Positions 16,945-27,278 are shown, counted from the stretch's first letter. The stretch is DNA of 64,000 nucleotides from Methylococcales bacterium (GCA_028707085.1 JAQTUW010000001.1:153642-217641); one strand, 5' to 3'. Notes: generated by a model from the letters alone, not told the origin. Numbers and translations: made by a program.

Positions 16945-19503
16945 ATGCTGGAACAATACCGAAAACATGTCGCTGAACGCGCCGCCGAGGGCGTAGTCCC
17001 CAAGCCGCTGGATGCCTCCCAGGTCGCGGGCCTGATCGAATTGCTGAAACAGCCGCCGGCCGGCGAGGAACAGTTTTTGCTGGATTTGCTGGTCAACCGG
17101 ACGCCGGCGGGCGTGGACGAAGCGGCATATGTCAAGGCCGGTTTTCTGGCGGCGGTCGCCAAAGGCGAAGCGCAATCGCCGCTGCTGACACCGGAATACG
17201 CCACCGAACTGCTGGGCTCCATGCTAGGCGGTTACAACGTCGCGCCGCTGATCGAATTGCTGGATCATCCGCATCTGGCCCCCATCGCCGCCAAAGCCCT
17301 GTCCGGCATTCTGCTGATTTTCGACGCCTTTCACGATGTCGAACACAAAGCCGGGCAGGGCAATAGCCACGCCCTGCAGGTGCTGCAATCCTGGGCCGAC
17401 GCCGACTGGTTCACCCGCCGGCCCAAGGCGCCGGAAAAACTGACCGTCACTGTGTTCAAGGTCAGCGGCGAAACCAATACCGACGATTTGTCGCCCGCCC
17501 AGGACGCCTGGTCCAGGCCCGACATCCCGCTGCACGCCAGGGCCATGCTGAAAATCCCCCGCGAAGGCGTCAGCAATGCCGAACGGCAGATTGCCGAACT
17601 GAAAGCCAAAAACTTTCCGGTGGCGTATGTCGGCGATGTGGTCGGCACAGGCTCCTCGCGCAAATCCGCCACCAACTCGGTACTGTGGTTCATGGGCGAC
17701 GACATCCCGCATATCCCCAACAAGCGCGCCGGCGGGGTGTGCATAGGCGGCAAAATCGCGCCGATTTTTTTCAATACCATGGAAGACTCCGGGGCACTGC
17801 CCATCGAATGCGATGTCACCGGGCTGCACATGGGCGACGTGATTGATATCTACCCTTTCCAGGGGGTGATCAGGGCACACGGCGACGACGCCGAAATCTG
17901 CCGTTTCCAGCTCAAAACCGATGTCATTCTCGATGAAGTGCAGGCTGGCGGCCGCATTCCGCTGATCATAGGCCGCGGCCTGACGGAGCGGGCCAGGCGG
18001 GCGCTGGGGTTGCCGGCATCGACCGTGTTTCGGGTGCTGGACGGCGGCCAGGACAGCGACAAGGGTTATACCTTGGCCCAAAAAATGGTCGGCAAGGCCT
18101 GCGGTCTGCCCGGCGTGCGGCCGGGTGCGTATTGCGAGCCGCGGATGACCACCGTGGGTTCGCAGGACACCACCGGGCCGATGACCCGCGACGAACTCAA
18201 GGATCTGGCCTGCCTGGGCTTTTCCGCCGACCTGGTGTTGCAGTCCTTCTGCCATACCGCGGCTTATCCCAAGCCGGTCGATATGGCCATGCAGCACAGC
18301 CTGCCGGATTTCATCATGACCCGTGGCGGGGTGTCGTTACGACCCGGCGACGGCATCATCCATTCCTGGCTGAACCGGATGCTGCTGCCGGATACCGTCG
18401 GCACCGGCGGCGATTCGCACACCCGTTTTCCGATCGGCATTTCCTTTCCGGCCGGCTCCGGGCTGGTGGCCTTTGCCGCCGCCACCGGCGTCATGCCGCT
18501 GGATATGCCAGAATCGGTGCTGGTGCGGTTTAGCGGCGACATGCAGCCCGGCATCACCCTGCGCGATCTGGTCAACGCCATTCCTTACGCCGCTATACAG
18601 CGTGGTCTGCTGACCGTCGCCAAGGAAGGCAAGAAAAACGTGTTCTCCGGCCGTATTCTGGAAATCGAGGGCTTGCCGGATTTGAAAGTCGAGCAGGCGT
18701 TCGAGCTTTCCGACGCCTCCGCCGAACGATCCGCCGGCGGCTGCACCATCAAGCTGGGCGAAGCGCCGATCCGCGAATATCTCAATTCCAACATCACCCT
18801 GCTGAAATGGATGATAGCCGAAGGCTATGGCGATGTTCGTAGCCTGCAACGGCGGATCGCCGCCATGCAGGATTGGCTGGCGAAACCGCTACTGCTGACC
18901 GCCGACGCCGACGCCGAATACGCGGCAATCATCGACATCGATTTGAACTTGATTACCGAACCGCTGCTGGCCTGCCCCAACGATCCAGACGACATCAAAC
19001 CGCTGTCGGCCGTGGCGGGAACCAAAATCGACGAAGTGTTCATCGGTTCCTGCATGACCAATATCGGCCATTTCCGCGCCGCCGGAAAACTGCTGGAAAA
19101 GGCCGCCAGTCTGCCGACCCGGCTGTGGGTCGCCCCGCCGACTAAAATGGATCAGAACCAGTTAGTTGAGGAAGGCTATTACGGCGTGTTCGGCAAGGCG
19201 GGAGCCAGAACCGAAATGCCTGGCTGCTCGCTATGCATGGGCAACCAGGCTCGGGTCGCCAAAGGCGCCACCGTGGTCTCCACCTCCACCCGGAATTTCC
19301 CCAATCGGCTGGGCGACGGCGCGAATGTCTATCTGGCCTCGGCGGAACTGGCGGCGGTGTGTTCATTGCTGGGCAGGATACCCGACGTGCCGGAGTACAT
19401 GCAATATGCCGCCAGCATTGCCGAAAACGCCGCCGATACCTACCGTTACCTGAATTTCGACCGGATCGGCAGCTATCAGGATAAAGCCGGGGCAATATCA
19501 TGA
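16945..19503 (+). CDS. acnB: Aconitate hydratase B
   Basis: AcnB interconverts citrate and isocitrate in the TCA cycle. The 852-residue length and layout are those of AcnB rather than AcnA: an N-terminal HEAT-like domain ([17 protein letters not shown]...), the swivelling domain placed before the catalytic domains ([17 protein letters not shown]), and the catalytic part with [20 protein letters not shown]. The 4Fe-4S cysteines are seen in SFCHTA and in the C-terminal [15 protein letters not shown] 16945 follows GAGGA at good spacing. The stop overlaps the start of the cation exchanger gene (ATGA), an unusual partner. Confidence 0.97.
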   Translation: MLEQYRKHVAERAAEGVVPKPLDASQVAGLIELLKQPPAGEEQFLLDLLVNRTPAGVDEAAYVKAGFLAAVAKGEAQSPLLTPEYATELLGSMLGGYNVAPLIELLDHPHLAPIAAKALSGILLIFDAFHDVEHKAGQGNSHALQVLQSWADADWFTRRPKAPEKLTVTVFKVSGETNTDDLSPAQDAWSRPDIPLHARAMLKIPREGVSNAERQIAELKAKNFPVAYVGDVVGTGSSRKSATNSVLWFMGDDIPHIPNKRAGGVCIGGKIAPIFFNTMEDSGALPIECDVTGLHMGDVIDIYPFQGVIRAHGDDAEICRFQLKTDVILDEVQAGGRIPLIIGRGLTERARRALGLPASTVFRVLDGGQDSDKGYTLAQKMVGKACGLPGVRPGAYCEPRMTTVGSQDTTGPMTRDELKDLACLGFSADLVLQSFCHTAAYPKPVDMAMQHSLPDFIMTRGGVSLRPGDGIIHSWLNRMLLPDTVGTGGDSHTRFPIGISFPAGSGLVAFAAATGVMPLDMPESVLVRFSGDMQPGITLRDLVNAIPYAAIQRGLLTVAKEGKKNVFSGRILEIEGLPDLKVEQAFELSDASAERSAGGCTIKLGEAPIREYLNSNITLLKWMIAEGYGDVRSLQRRIAAMQDWLAKPLLLTADADAEYAAIIDIDLNLITEPLLACPNDPDDIKPLSAVAGTKIDEVFIGSCMTNIGHFRAAGKLLEKAASLPTRLWVAPPTKMDQNQLVEEGYYGVFGKAGARTEMPGCSLCMGNQARVAKGATVVSTSTRNFPNRLGDGANVYLASAELAAVCSLLGRIPDVPEYMQYAASIAENAADTYRYLNFDRIGSYQDKAGAIS

Positions 19504-20510
19504 CCCTCTATCTACTGGAACTGGGCGGGATGCTGATCATCATCCTGATCGCCGCGGAACTTTTTACCAACGCGCTGGAACATCTGGGCGAAAAGCTCGA
19601 AATTTCCGAAGGCGTCACCGGTTCGCTGTTCGCCGCGCTCGGCACAGCGCTGCCGGAGACGCTGGTGCCGCTGCTGGCGCTGTTCGCCGGCACGGCCAAC
19701 ATCAACGCCAACGAGGAAATCGGGGTAGGGGCCATACTGGGCGCGCCGCTGATGCTGTCCACGCTATCGACCTGCCTGATGGCGGCTTCCGTATTGCTGC
19801 GCCGTGGCGGGGGCGGTTATGTCAATCCGGAACGCAACGGCTTTTTGCGGGATCTGCATTTTTTTCTGTTTGCCTTTCTGGTGGCCGCCGTCGCCATGTA
19901 CGTGCCGCCGGAAACCGGTTACTGGCGGCCGGTTTTGAGCGCTGTCCTGGTGCTGACCTACCTCGTCTATATCGCCCTGACCCTGCGGGCCTCCAGACAA
20001 CTGGTCGAGGACGGCAACGGCACCGAGGCCGATGACGTGATGTTTCTGTCCAGAACCGGTCTGCCCACCAATATGCTGACCATCAATATCCAGTTGCTGA
20101 TAGGTCTGGGGTTGCTGGTGTTTGGCGCGGAAGGCTTTATCGCCGGCATCCAGGGCGTATCCGAACTGTTTGGTGTCTCCGCATTGTTGTTGTCGCTGCT
20201 GATCATCCCTATCGCCACCGAACTGCCGGAAAAAGTCAACAGCATACTCTGGGTGCGCCGCGGCAAGGATACCCTGGCTTTCGCCAACATTACCGGGGCC
20301 ATGGTGTTTCAGGGCACCCTGCTGCCGGCGATAGGCATTTTGTTCACCCCCTGGCAGCCCCGGATCGAGGTGCTGAGCGGGGTGCTGATCACCTTGCTGG
20401 CCGCGCTCTGGCTGCGGCTCAACGCCGGGCGGAACGGTTTGCGGGTCTGGGCGCTGATGGGCAACGGCGTGTTTTATTTTCTGTATCTTTATATCACCCT
20501 GTCGTCATGA
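19500..20510 (+). CDS. Sodium/calcium exchanger family (CaCA) membrane protein
   Basis: A polytopic inner-membrane protein of 336 residues with the two inverted alpha-repeats of the Ca2+/cation antiporter superfamily. The first carries [26 protein letters not shown], a GTxLPE signature, and the second carries [19 protein letters not shown], both with the ion-binding glutamate. About ten membrane helices can be traced, with a hydrophilic loop after the fifth. The ion is not predictable from sequence alone. It overlaps acnB by 4 bases and the next gene by 4 bases, so all three form one tightly coupled unit. Confidence 0.85.
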   Translation: MTLYLLELGGMLIIILIAAELFTNALEHLGEKLEISEGVTGSLFAALGTALPETLVPLLALFAGTANINANEEIGVGAILGAPLMLSTLSTCLMAASVLLRRGGGGYVNPERNGFLRDLHFFLFAFLVAAVAMYVPPETGYWRPVLSAVLVLTYLVYIALTLRASRQLVEDGNGTEADDVMFLSRTGLPTNMLTINIQLLIGLGLLVFGAEGFIAGIQGVSELFGVSALLLSLLIIPIATELPEKVNSILWVRRGKDTLAFANITGAMVFQGTLLPAIGILFTPWQPRIEVLSGVLITLLAALWLRLNAGRNGLRVWALMGNGVFYFLYLYITLSS

Positions 20511-21340
20511 AACGCCTGCTGATGCTGATGCTGCTGATCTGGCGGCAGCAGTTCAAGCTGTACTTCGCCGCCGCCATCATCGGTGCGCTGATCGGCGTCT
20601 TCCTGCTGGCGCCCAGTTACGATTACATCTACGCCCGGGAACAGTCGGCGTCGCCGCTGTCTTCGGTCGCCTATGTTTTCACCCAGATAAAAGACATGCT
20701 GATGGGCAGAATTTCCCATGACAGTCTGGTGCTGCTGATGTTTTATGCCGAAATCGGCGTCATGCTCGGTTTGTTGTCGCTGTTTTTGTACGGCGTGATC
20801 CACAAGCGGCTTATACAATTCGATTATCTGCAGGCGGAACTGGACAAGGATCTGCCTTCCATTATCCGCCAGGGCGAGGGGCCGCATCTGGAATTCAAAT
20901 CCTCCTGGCGCTGGGATATGGCGGAGGCCAGAATCAACCGCAATCTGGAAAGCGTAGTGCTGAAAACCCTGGCCGGTTTTCTGAACAGTGCGCTGGGCGG
21001 CACGCTGTTGATAGGCGTGGCCGACAACGGCGAAGTACTGGGACTGGAAAAGGATTACCAAAGCCTGAAAAAACCCAACCGCGACGGCTTCGAGCAGGCG
21101 CTGATGACCACCATTTCCACCCATCTGGGCGCGGATCTTTGCCCGTTTGTGCATGTACTGTTTCATGTGGTCGATAGCCTGGATGTTTGCCGGGTCATCG
21201 TCTCGCCGGCCAATCGGCCGGTGTTTATCGAGCATGGCAATACGCCCCGGTTTTTTGTGCGTACCGGCGGCGCGACCCGCGAACTGAACGTGCAGGAAGC
21301 CCTGGGCTATGTGGCCGGCAGGTGGCGCTGGAAAAAATAG
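20507..21340 (+). CDS. Membrane-anchored AlbA_2 (Schlafen-type) domain protein
   Basis: The 277-residue product starts with two membrane helices (about 17-36 and 76-100) and then carries an AlbA_2 / divergent-AAA type domain (PF04326). This is recognised by EGPHLEFKSSWRWD, the domain's E-x-x-x-x-EFK-S start, then LESVVLKTLAGFLNSALGGTLLIGVADNGEVLGL, and the C-terminal FFVRTGGATRELN. Such domains usually sit in cytoplasmic regulators or defence proteins; fusion to membrane helices is less common. The start overlaps the exchanger stop (ATGA), which supports a shared job at the membrane (inference). It converges on the next gene. Confidence 0.75.
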   Translation: MKRLLMLMLLIWRQQFKLYFAAAIIGALIGVFLLAPSYDYIYAREQSASPLSSVAYVFTQIKDMLMGRISHDSLVLLMFYAEIGVMLGLLSLFLYGVIHKRLIQFDYLQAELDKDLPSIIRQGEGPHLEFKSSWRWDMAEARINRNLESVVLKTLAGFLNSALGGTLLIGVADNGEVLGLEKDYQSLKKPNRDGFEQALMTTISTHLGADLCPFVHVLFHVVDSLDVCRVIVSPANRPVFIEHGNTPRFFVRTGGATRELNVQEALGYVAGRWRWKK

Positions 21341-21374
21341 GCCGACCGACCGGAGTCGGTTCCCGGCAGCAGTT

Positions 21375-22325
21375 TTAGCCCTGTTTTTTGCGGTTTCTGT
21401 ACCAGATCGCTACCACCGCCAGCAGGCTGCCTGCGCCGAGGATGCCCAGCATGAACCGCGGCTCGATCACCTTGACCGAATGATTTTCGTCCTTGAACCT
21501 GAATTTGGTCAGCACGCCTAGCGCCGGATCTGTGATGCCGATGGTGATGGATGTTGCCGAAACATTGGGCAATTGCACTTCGCCGCCGTCGAAAGGCTTG
21601 TTGTTGCGGGTGTCGGTGCTGACCATGCCCTCGTACAAGGGTTTGTCGCTCAAATGCGAGCCGGACAGACTGCGGGCGATTTCTTCCTCCAGTTGCCGGC
21701 TGGTCTTGCCGTCGGTTTTGATCCGCACAGGTTTCTGGTCGCCGACGGTAATGTCGATTTCCCCCTGCGAAGCCGACTGGGCTTTTTTGGACGTAAAGCC
21801 TTCCAGATATTCGACATCCGCCGCGTAGACCAGATCGATCGCAATCTGCACCCCGTCCTGATTAAAACGCCTGCCGTTCAGATCGTAACTCAGCGCCTGG
21901 TTGCTATAGTCGCGCACCGTCACGGTGGTCACGGAAAATCCGGCTTTATTGGCGACGACGATCTCCGGCTGATCCCGGGGCTGGGTGACCGTGACGCCGC
22001 GCCAGTTCGGATCCAGTTGCACCATGCCGTCCTTCATGGCGCTGACCAGCTTCTTGCCGATCTGCGCGGTGGAAGCGTTGCTGTCCAGTCGGGCGGCGTT
22101 CAGAAAGCTGATGCCGGTGGAGCGGTATAATTCGCCGTCGTCCATCCGCCATTCCACCGTGTACGAAAACAGGGAGTCATGGGTTTTGTTTGGCATGCTG
22201 GTATGGATGCGCAATTCGTCCTGGCTCGCCGGCGTGGCGCTGATGGCGAAGGCGGGCTGGAACAGGGCGGCGGATGACAATAACGAGCAAGTCAGGGCGA
22301 GCGGCAAGGGTGAGGTTAACTTCAT
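21375..22325 (-). CDS. Exported protein of unknown function with a C-terminal sorting-signal-like tail
   Basis: I do not recognise a named family. The 316-residue product starts with a clear signal peptide (MKLTSPLPLALTCSLLSSAALFQPAFA) and continues with a beta-rich body. The C-terminus is VIEPRFMLGILGAGSLLAVV followed by a short basic end (YRNRKKQ). An EP dipeptide, a hydrophobic helix and a basic end are the three parts of a PEP-CTERM/exosortase signal, although the usual PEP is IEP here, and a plain tail anchor is also possible. I chose the ATG at 22325 because the longer frame from 22373 puts a charged stretch before the signal peptide. Confidence 0.65.
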   Translation of the reverse strand: MKLTSPLPLALTCSLLSSAALFQPAFAISATPASQDELRIHTSMPNKTHDSLFSYTVEWRMDDGELYRSTGISFLNAARLDSNASTAQIGKKLVSAMKDGMVQLDPNWRGVTVTQPRDQPEIVVANKAGFSVTTVTVRDYSNQALSYDLNGRRFNQDGVQIAIDLVYAADVEYLEGFTSKKAQSASQGEIDITVGDQKPVRIKTDGKTSRQLEEEIARSLSGSHLSDKPLYEGMVSTDTRNNKPFDGGEVQLPNVSATSITIGITDPALGVLTKFRFKDENHSVKVIEPRFMLGILGAGSLLAVVAIWYRNRKKQG

Positions 22326-22704
22326 TTTTATTTCCTGTTTCTGTCCTGGCGTAAAATGTTCACGGTAACACAAGGCCGAGAATTTAGGTAGGAATTTGGT
22401 CGGGGCCGGGCGGTGGCCTCCCGATGCCGCCGCTATTCCCGAAAAATCAGCCCCTGGCGCTACGGCAAAACCGCTCCCGGCGAAGCCGAAGGGTAGGGCG
22501 TGAACGGCAGGTCGTTGATTTGCAACAGTTCCAGCCCCCTACAGACGCGAAGACACGAGGTTTTTCGAAGCGCCCCAAACTGAAATAGCTATTCGGGCTG
22601 GATTTTCCGTTTCGAAAAACTTATACTCGGCGCGCCTGTTGTCCAGGGTCTGCCGCAACAGGTATGAACTAAATATTTATTCCAAATTTTGGTCTGAAGA
22701 GTTT
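22326..22704. other. Divergent intergenic region of 379 bases
   Basis: The region separates the exported protein (minus strand) from the DUF5765 gene (plus strand). A short dyad CCCGAAAAATCAGCCC / GGGCTGGATTTTCCG is spread across it, and the 130 bases before 22705 are AT-richer, as expected for promoters. No gene, RNA or clear operator could be supported. Confidence 0.35.
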
Positions 22705-23493
22705 ATGTGCTGGAGTGGAGAAGCCTCGGCTTGCCTTGCGGCAAGCGGTTTTGTCAGTACCGCTTATTTTTACGGCAAGGGCGAGTCGAAAGTGCTCTGC
22801 GCCGCGCTGGCCTATTTTTCGCTGATGGAATTATTGCAGGCTTATACCTATACGGTAATAGACCAGTGTTTTAATCCGCGTAACCAGATCGCCACCCTGC
22901 TGGGCTATGCGCATATTGCCTTTCAGCCTTTTTTTGTGAACGCCGTGGCCATGCACTTCATTCCGAGGCGGGTGCGGCGGCGCATCCGGATCGGAGTGTA
23001 TCTGCTGTGCGGCCTGGCCGCGTTGATATTCCTGCTGCGCATTTATCCGTTCGCCTGGGCCGAATACTGTTACGAAAAAAGCTACCAGTTGCTGGTGGCG
23101 ACCGGTTTGAAATTCGACATGCCGTTTTGCGGCAAACAAATGTGCTCGACATCTGGCGACTGGCATATTGCCTGGGCCATACCAGCCAACGGCAGCATTG
23201 AAATGGCCAACGTCTACGTCTACGCGGCGTTTGTATTGCCGCTGCTGTATGGCTCGTGGAAACTGGTGCTATACCACTTCGTTACCGGGCCGCTGCTGGC
23301 GTTTTTAACCACCAGAAATATGAATGAATGGGCTGCGGTCTGGTGTCTTTATTCGATCGGCCTGTTATTGCTACTGATCAAAACCCCGGTCAGGCGCTAT
23401 TTGCACATCGGGAACTGGTATGGCCTGTCCTACGGATTATTTGCCATCCTCAATCCGGCAAGGTTAAAATCCGGCGGCATAAAACTGCAATAG
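22705..23493 (+). CDS. DUF5765-like integral membrane protein
   Basis: The 262-residue product begins MCWSGEASACLAASG, which matches what I know as the DUF5765 family start; no function is established. About seven membrane helices are visible. Conserved-looking polar features within the membrane region include QPFFVNAVAMHF, CYEKSYQLLVA and the cysteine-containing FCGKQMCSTSGDWHIAW. ATG 22705 has AAGAG upstream and starts exactly at the family motif; an in-frame start at 22639 would add 22 atypical residues. It lies 42 bases upstream of the YdjM-like gene in the same direction. Confidence 0.75.
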   Translation: MCWSGEASACLAASGFVSTAYFYGKGESKVLCAALAYFSLMELLQAYTYTVIDQCFNPRNQIATLLGYAHIAFQPFFVNAVAMHFIPRRVRRRIRIGVYLLCGLAALIFLLRIYPFAWAEYCYEKSYQLLVATGLKFDMPFCGKQMCSTSGDWHIAWAIPANGSIEMANVYVYAAFVLPLLYGSWKLVLYHFVTGPLLAFLTTRNMNEWAAVWCLYSIGLLLLLIKTPVRRYLHIGNWYGLSYGLFAILNPARLKSGGIKLQ

Positions 23494-23535
23494 CCTTGCT
23501 AGAATATCGGGTATTTCCTTTAAAACAGGGCTACT

Positions 23536-24024
23536 ATGCCATTTACACCCTTTCACATGGGCGCAGGTATCGCCGTCAAAGCGGCGATCCAGAGCAGATT
23601 TTCGCTGCTGATTTTCGGTTGGGCGCAAGTCCTGATCGATTTGCAGCCCCTGCTGGTCATCATCACAGGCAAAGGCGTTTACCACGGCCTGAGTCACAGC
23701 TATTTCGGCGCGACATGGCTGGCTTTGGCGGCGGCGGTTAGCGGCAAATACTTGTTCGAATTTGCTTTTCGCCTCATACGTCAGCCGCAGTTTTTGCCGA
23801 TAAGCTGGCCGGTGGCATGGCTAAGCGGCTTTGTCGGCGCCTACAGCCATGTGCTGATAGACAGCATTACTCACAGGGACGTTAAACCCTTCGCGCCTTT
23901 CAGCCAGATAAACAACCTGCCCGGCAGGGTCAGCGACAGCGCCATGGAAATATTTTTGGTGTTCTGTGGCCTGGCCGGCTGCGTGGTGCTGTTTATATTG
24001 CGCGAGCGGCGGAGAAAGGACTGA
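23536..24024 (+). CDS. YdjM-like membrane-bound metal-dependent hydrolase family protein
   Basis: A 162-residue membrane protein of the YdjM/PF04307 type. The histidines and aspartates that mark the family are seen in TPFHMGAG, HGLSHSYFG and SHVLIDSITHRDVKPFAPF, set between four membrane helices, and the C-terminus is basic. Members are called predicted metal-dependent hydrolases, and some are LexA-regulated in E. coli. I see no CTGT-N8-ACAG box in the 42 bases upstream here. The substrate is unknown. Confidence 0.78.
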   Translation: MPFTPFHMGAGIAVKAAIQSRFSLLIFGWAQVLIDLQPLLVIITGKGVYHGLSHSYFGATWLALAAAVSGKYLFEFAFRLIRQPQFLPISWPVAWLSGFVGAYSHVLIDSITHRDVKPFAPFSQINNLPGRVSDSAMEIFLVFCGLAGCVVLFILRERRRKD

Positions 24025-24243
24025 CAGCCGCAACGCAAAAATCGGTAGACCCTTCATTCAGCGTGGGTGGTTGGATACTCTCTTTAGATCATCAAGCCGT
24101 GGGGATGGATTCGCGCCATGGCGGTCAATGCGCGGCATGATCAAAGCCATAAGCGTTGGACAAAATCCTCATCAGGTGCTCAATGATGCCAGCCGTCGAT
24201 TGAAAGCCAAAAATTAATGCGTAAATTTGGCTATACCGGCCTT

Positions 24244-25944
24244 TTAATCCTCAACGGCTTCCAGTCCCCTGAACACTGAACAGCGCTTGAACACCTCCAT
24301 GCTGGGCTCCAGTTGTTTTTGCTGGCAAAATTTGGAAACCAGCTTGGTCAGGCCCTTGATATCCCGCCCGGTGGCGGTCGGGAAGCGCTCGGCCAGTTCG
24401 TCTATCAGCGCCTGATCTAGCGGCAGGCCGAACTGTTCGGTCATTACCCCCCAAATTTTACGTCTGTCCTTAAAGTCCGGAGTGTGATATTTAATCATGG
24501 CGATACAGCGGGAGATGATGGCTTCGTCTATATCGTCCACCCGGTTGGTGGTCAGAAACAGCAGGCCGTTAAAATATTCCAGCACCCGCAGAAACACGCC
24601 CACCACGGCGTTGGAGGCCAGATTGTCGTTGCGGCGCTTGATATAGACATCGGCTTCGTCGATCAGCATCACAGCACCCCAGCGCTGGGCGCGAATCAGG
24701 GTGTCTTTCAGGACTTTTTCCATTTCCGCCACGTTCAGACCGAGTTGGCCGGAATGTACCCGGTACAGCGGGCGCTTGATGATTTCCGAATACACCTCGG
24801 CAGTCAGGGTTTTGCCCACGCCGGCCGGGCCGGCGCATAATACCGTGGTGCCGCCGGATTTGCCGGCCACGATATCGTCGGTCAGCATGTCCATTTCGGC
24901 AGTCAGAATGTCGATTAGATCGGTTTGTTCCGGCGGTAAAATCAGCTTCTGTTTCAGTTCCGGCTGGTATTCGTAAGGCTGGGTGTCATCCACATGTATC
25001 CAGACATGGTGATGCAGTTCCAGATGGAACATCAGGATATAGCCGTGTACCGGCAGTTCGGTAAATGCGTCTTTGGGGATGTCGGTTTTCACCGCCGTCA
25101 TGGCGTCTTCGGTTTTACTGTCGTAACGCAGGCTTTTTCCGGCCTTGCGCAGATAGGCGCCCAGAATGTCGCCACTGGCGTCCAGGGTCAGCGCCCGGTC
25201 GCTGATAATGTTTTCGTCGTTCACCAGCCGGCAGGCGCCGCCGGCAGAAGATAGCACCACGATGTTTTTCCGCGTCCAGTCGTTGCTACGGTGGCTGGCG
25301 GTGGGGTCTTCGGCATAGATGGCCGTACCCCAGCCGGAAAACTGTTCGCCGTAGCGGCTGCGCCAGTCAAAATACCGGCTGGCGGCATCGTCATAGCTGG
25401 CGATCAGATCCGGGGTTTCTTTCAGATAGCCTTTGCTGGCGAAGATTTCGGCAATGGTCAGGCCGTTTATGTCCTTACCACGTATCATCAGCGATTCCAC
25501 CACGATTTTGCCTCTGGAATTGGCTTTCAGCTCGATGATGATGCGTCCGGCCTCTTCCTCGCCGGGTGGGGTGTAATCCAGCCGGGTAATCAGGTAGGGG
25601 CTGCTGCGGCCGCTGACGTCGGTATGAAACAGCCAGCCGCGGATGGCGTCTTCGGTCAGATAACGCGCCAGGGCGGGCAGTAACAGTTCCAGTTGATCCG
25701 GTTCGTAACGGGTTTTATCGCCATTAAACGCCTGTTGCAGGCTGGATAGCAGGGCGGCCTGATTGCGCATGGCCTGACCGTCATGGCTGTATAGCTGTTG
25801 CAAATACAGCCATTCCCCCTCCGCCAGTTGTCGGTAAAATACCTCAACTTTATTACCAAAGCGTAATTGTTCCTTTAATGTCATCAGGTGCGGAAAGTTG
25901 TCGATCAGGTTTTCCACATAACGGCGTTCGATCTGTAATTTCAT
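24244..25944 (-). CDS. AAA family ATPase
   Basis: A 566-residue cytoplasmic protein. Residues 1-340 have no motif I recognise, with a weak repeat of beta-rich segments. Residues about 345-530 are an AAA domain: Walker A GPAGVGKT (372-379), Walker B VMLIDEAD (about 425-432), sensor FLTTNRVDDID and an arginine-finger-like SRC. The final GRDIKGLTKLV fits the small helical AAA lid. The C-terminal half resembles proteasome/FtsH-type AAA remodelling enzymes more than helicases. It overlaps the stop of the upstream Fe-S protein gene by 4 bases, so it may act on, or assemble, that protein (inference). Confidence 0.83.
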   Translation of the reverse strand: MKLQIERRYVENLIDNFPHLMTLKEQLRFGNKVEVFYRQLAEGEWLYLQQLYSHDGQAMRNQAALLSSLQQAFNGDKTRYEPDQLELLLPALARYLTEDAIRGWLFHTDVSGRSSPYLITRLDYTPPGEEEAGRIIIELKANSRGKIVVESLMIRGKDINGLTIAEIFASKGYLKETPDLIASYDDAASRYFDWRSRYGEQFSGWGTAIYAEDPTASHRSNDWTRKNIVVLSSAGGACRLVNDENIISDRALTLDASGDILGAYLRKAGKSLRYDSKTEDAMTAVKTDIPKDAFTELPVHGYILMFHLELHHHVWIHVDDTQPYEYQPELKQKLILPPEQTDLIDILTAEMDMLTDDIVAGKSGGTTVLCAGPAGVGKTLTAEVYSEIIKRPLYRVHSGQLGLNVAEMEKVLKDTLIRAQRWGAVMLIDEADVYIKRRNDNLASNAVVGVFLRVLEYFNGLLFLTTNRVDDIDEAIISRCIAMIKYHTPDFKDRRKIWGVMTEQFGLPLDQALIDELAERFPTATGRDIKGLTKLVSKFCQQKQLEPSMEVFKRCSVFRGLEAVED

Positions 25945-27278
25945 GCTTCCTCCATGTGTTCGGCTATTGCCGTGTAAAGAATCTGGGCGATATGTTGCGG
26001 ATGATTGAAGCCGCCATTGGCGATTTGCATCTTGCAGGAAAAACCGTTGGCCACCACTGCGGTTTGAGGTTCGGCGCGCAGAGCGGGGAACAGCGCCTGT
26101 TCGGCCATGGCCTGTGATAGTTCATAATGTTCGGCTTCCAGACCGAAATGGCCGGCCATGCCGCAGCAAGAGGATTCGATCAGTTTGAAATCCAGGCCCT
26201 GTACGGATTTTAAAACCTTGCGCATGGCCTTCATGGCTCCGACTGCTTTCTGGTGGCAGTGGCCATGCACTAGTACCCGTAATCCTTCGGCTTTGAAGTT
26301 CAGCGGCCAGCGTTTGGCGGTTTGCTCACTGGCGATAAACTCCTCCAGCAGCAACACCCGCTCCGCCAGTCCGGCTGCGGCGTCACCTAGATTCATTTTC
26401 AGATATTCGTCGCGCAGACTGAGGATGCAGGAAGGCTCCAGTCCCACGATCAAGCGGCCGACGGCGAGATGCGGCTGCAGTGCCTGCAATAGTTGCATGG
26501 CCTGTTGTCGGGCCTGGGCTATCATGCCATTATTGAAATAGGTGCGGCCGCAGCAAAGCCGATCGCCGCTACCCAGCACATGTACCGTATATCCGGCGGT
26601 TTTTAAGAGCTTGGCCGCGGATTCGGCCACGGCCGGGTTGAAATGACGGTTAAAGGTGTCCACAAACAGCACGACTTCTTCGGTTTGCCGCCCGGCAGAG
26701 TTGGCTGAAAGTGGCGTGTCAGGGTGCGAATGACTAGGGGCTGGTTCGGGCAGCCGGGCGTGGGCGGCGATACCGAACAGTTTTTCACCGGCTAGCGCCA
26801 GCCAGCGATGGCGGTTGCGGCTCAGCACCAGCCGCCGCGTGAGCGGCCAGCGCAATAGCCGGGGCAGATGCGCCCAGATTTTATGGCGTTGAGTCAGTGC
26901 GTTAGCCTGATGCAATTGCGCCAGATATTCGGCCTTGATCAGCGCCATATCCACTTCATTTTCGCACTCGCGCTTACAGCCCTTGCAACTGACGCATAGA
27001 CTCATGGCCTCGGCCAAGGTTTTGTCCTGCAGAGCGGCCTGATGATTGGAATTCAGCGCGGTCTTCAGTAATTTTACCCGGCCGCCGGGCGATAGCAGGG
27101 CATTGCCGGTGATCCGGTAACTGGGGCACATCACGCCCTTGGCGATTTGTTCGCACTGGCGGCTGTTGATGCACACCGCCACGGCTTTGGCAAAATCACC
27201 GCCCGACCTGGGGATGTCGGCGTAGGCGTCGCCCATGCCGGCGTTTTCATAGGATGACCAGTCGAGAAACAGTTTCAT
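25941..27278 (-). CDS. Fe-S oxidoreductase with two CCG domains, related to the C-terminal half of FAD-linked D-lactate dehydrogenases
   Basis: The 445-residue product (counted from the ATG at 27278; a TTG at 27302 is also in frame) has two 4Fe-4S sites: CINSRQCEQIAKGVMCPSY at about residues 40-58 and CVSCKGCKREC further on. Two CCG domains follow, seen as RLCCGRTYFNNG and SSCCGMAGHFGLE. This order matches the Fe-S half of the large fused D-lactate/glycolate-type dehydrogenases. No FAD oxidase half is adjacent: the upstream neighbour is cysG. The electron-donor partner must be elsewhere, or this is a free-standing descendant of a fusion. Its stop overlaps the AAA ATPase start (ATGA). Confidence 0.82.
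   Translation of the reverse strand: MKLFLDWSSYENAGMGDAYADIPRSGGDFAKAVAVCINSRQCEQIAKGVMCPSYRITGNALLSPGGRVKLLKTALNSNHQAALQDKTLAEAMSLCVSCKGCKRECENEVDMALIKAEYLAQLHQANALTQRHKIWAHLPRLLRWPLTRRLVLSRNRHRWLALAGEKLFGIAAHARLPEPAPSHSHPDTPLSANSAGRQTEEVVLFVDTFNRHFNPAVAESAAKLLKTAGYTVHVLGSGDRLCCGRTYFNNGMIAQARQQAMQLLQALQPHLAVGRLIVGLEPSCILSLRDEYLKMNLGDAAAGLAERVLLLEEFIASEQTAKRWPLNFKAEGLRVLVHGHCHQKAVGAMKAMRKVLKSVQGLDFKLIESSCCGMAGHFGLEAEHYELSQAMAEQALFPALRAEPQTAVVANGFSCKMQIANGGFNHPQHIAQILYTAIAEHMEEA

Noticed and set aside
17224..18297. A 357-codon open frame antisense to acnB
   Set aside because: It is a shadow of the GC-rich acnB reading frame and encodes no recognisable motif; the sense frame is a textbook AcnB.
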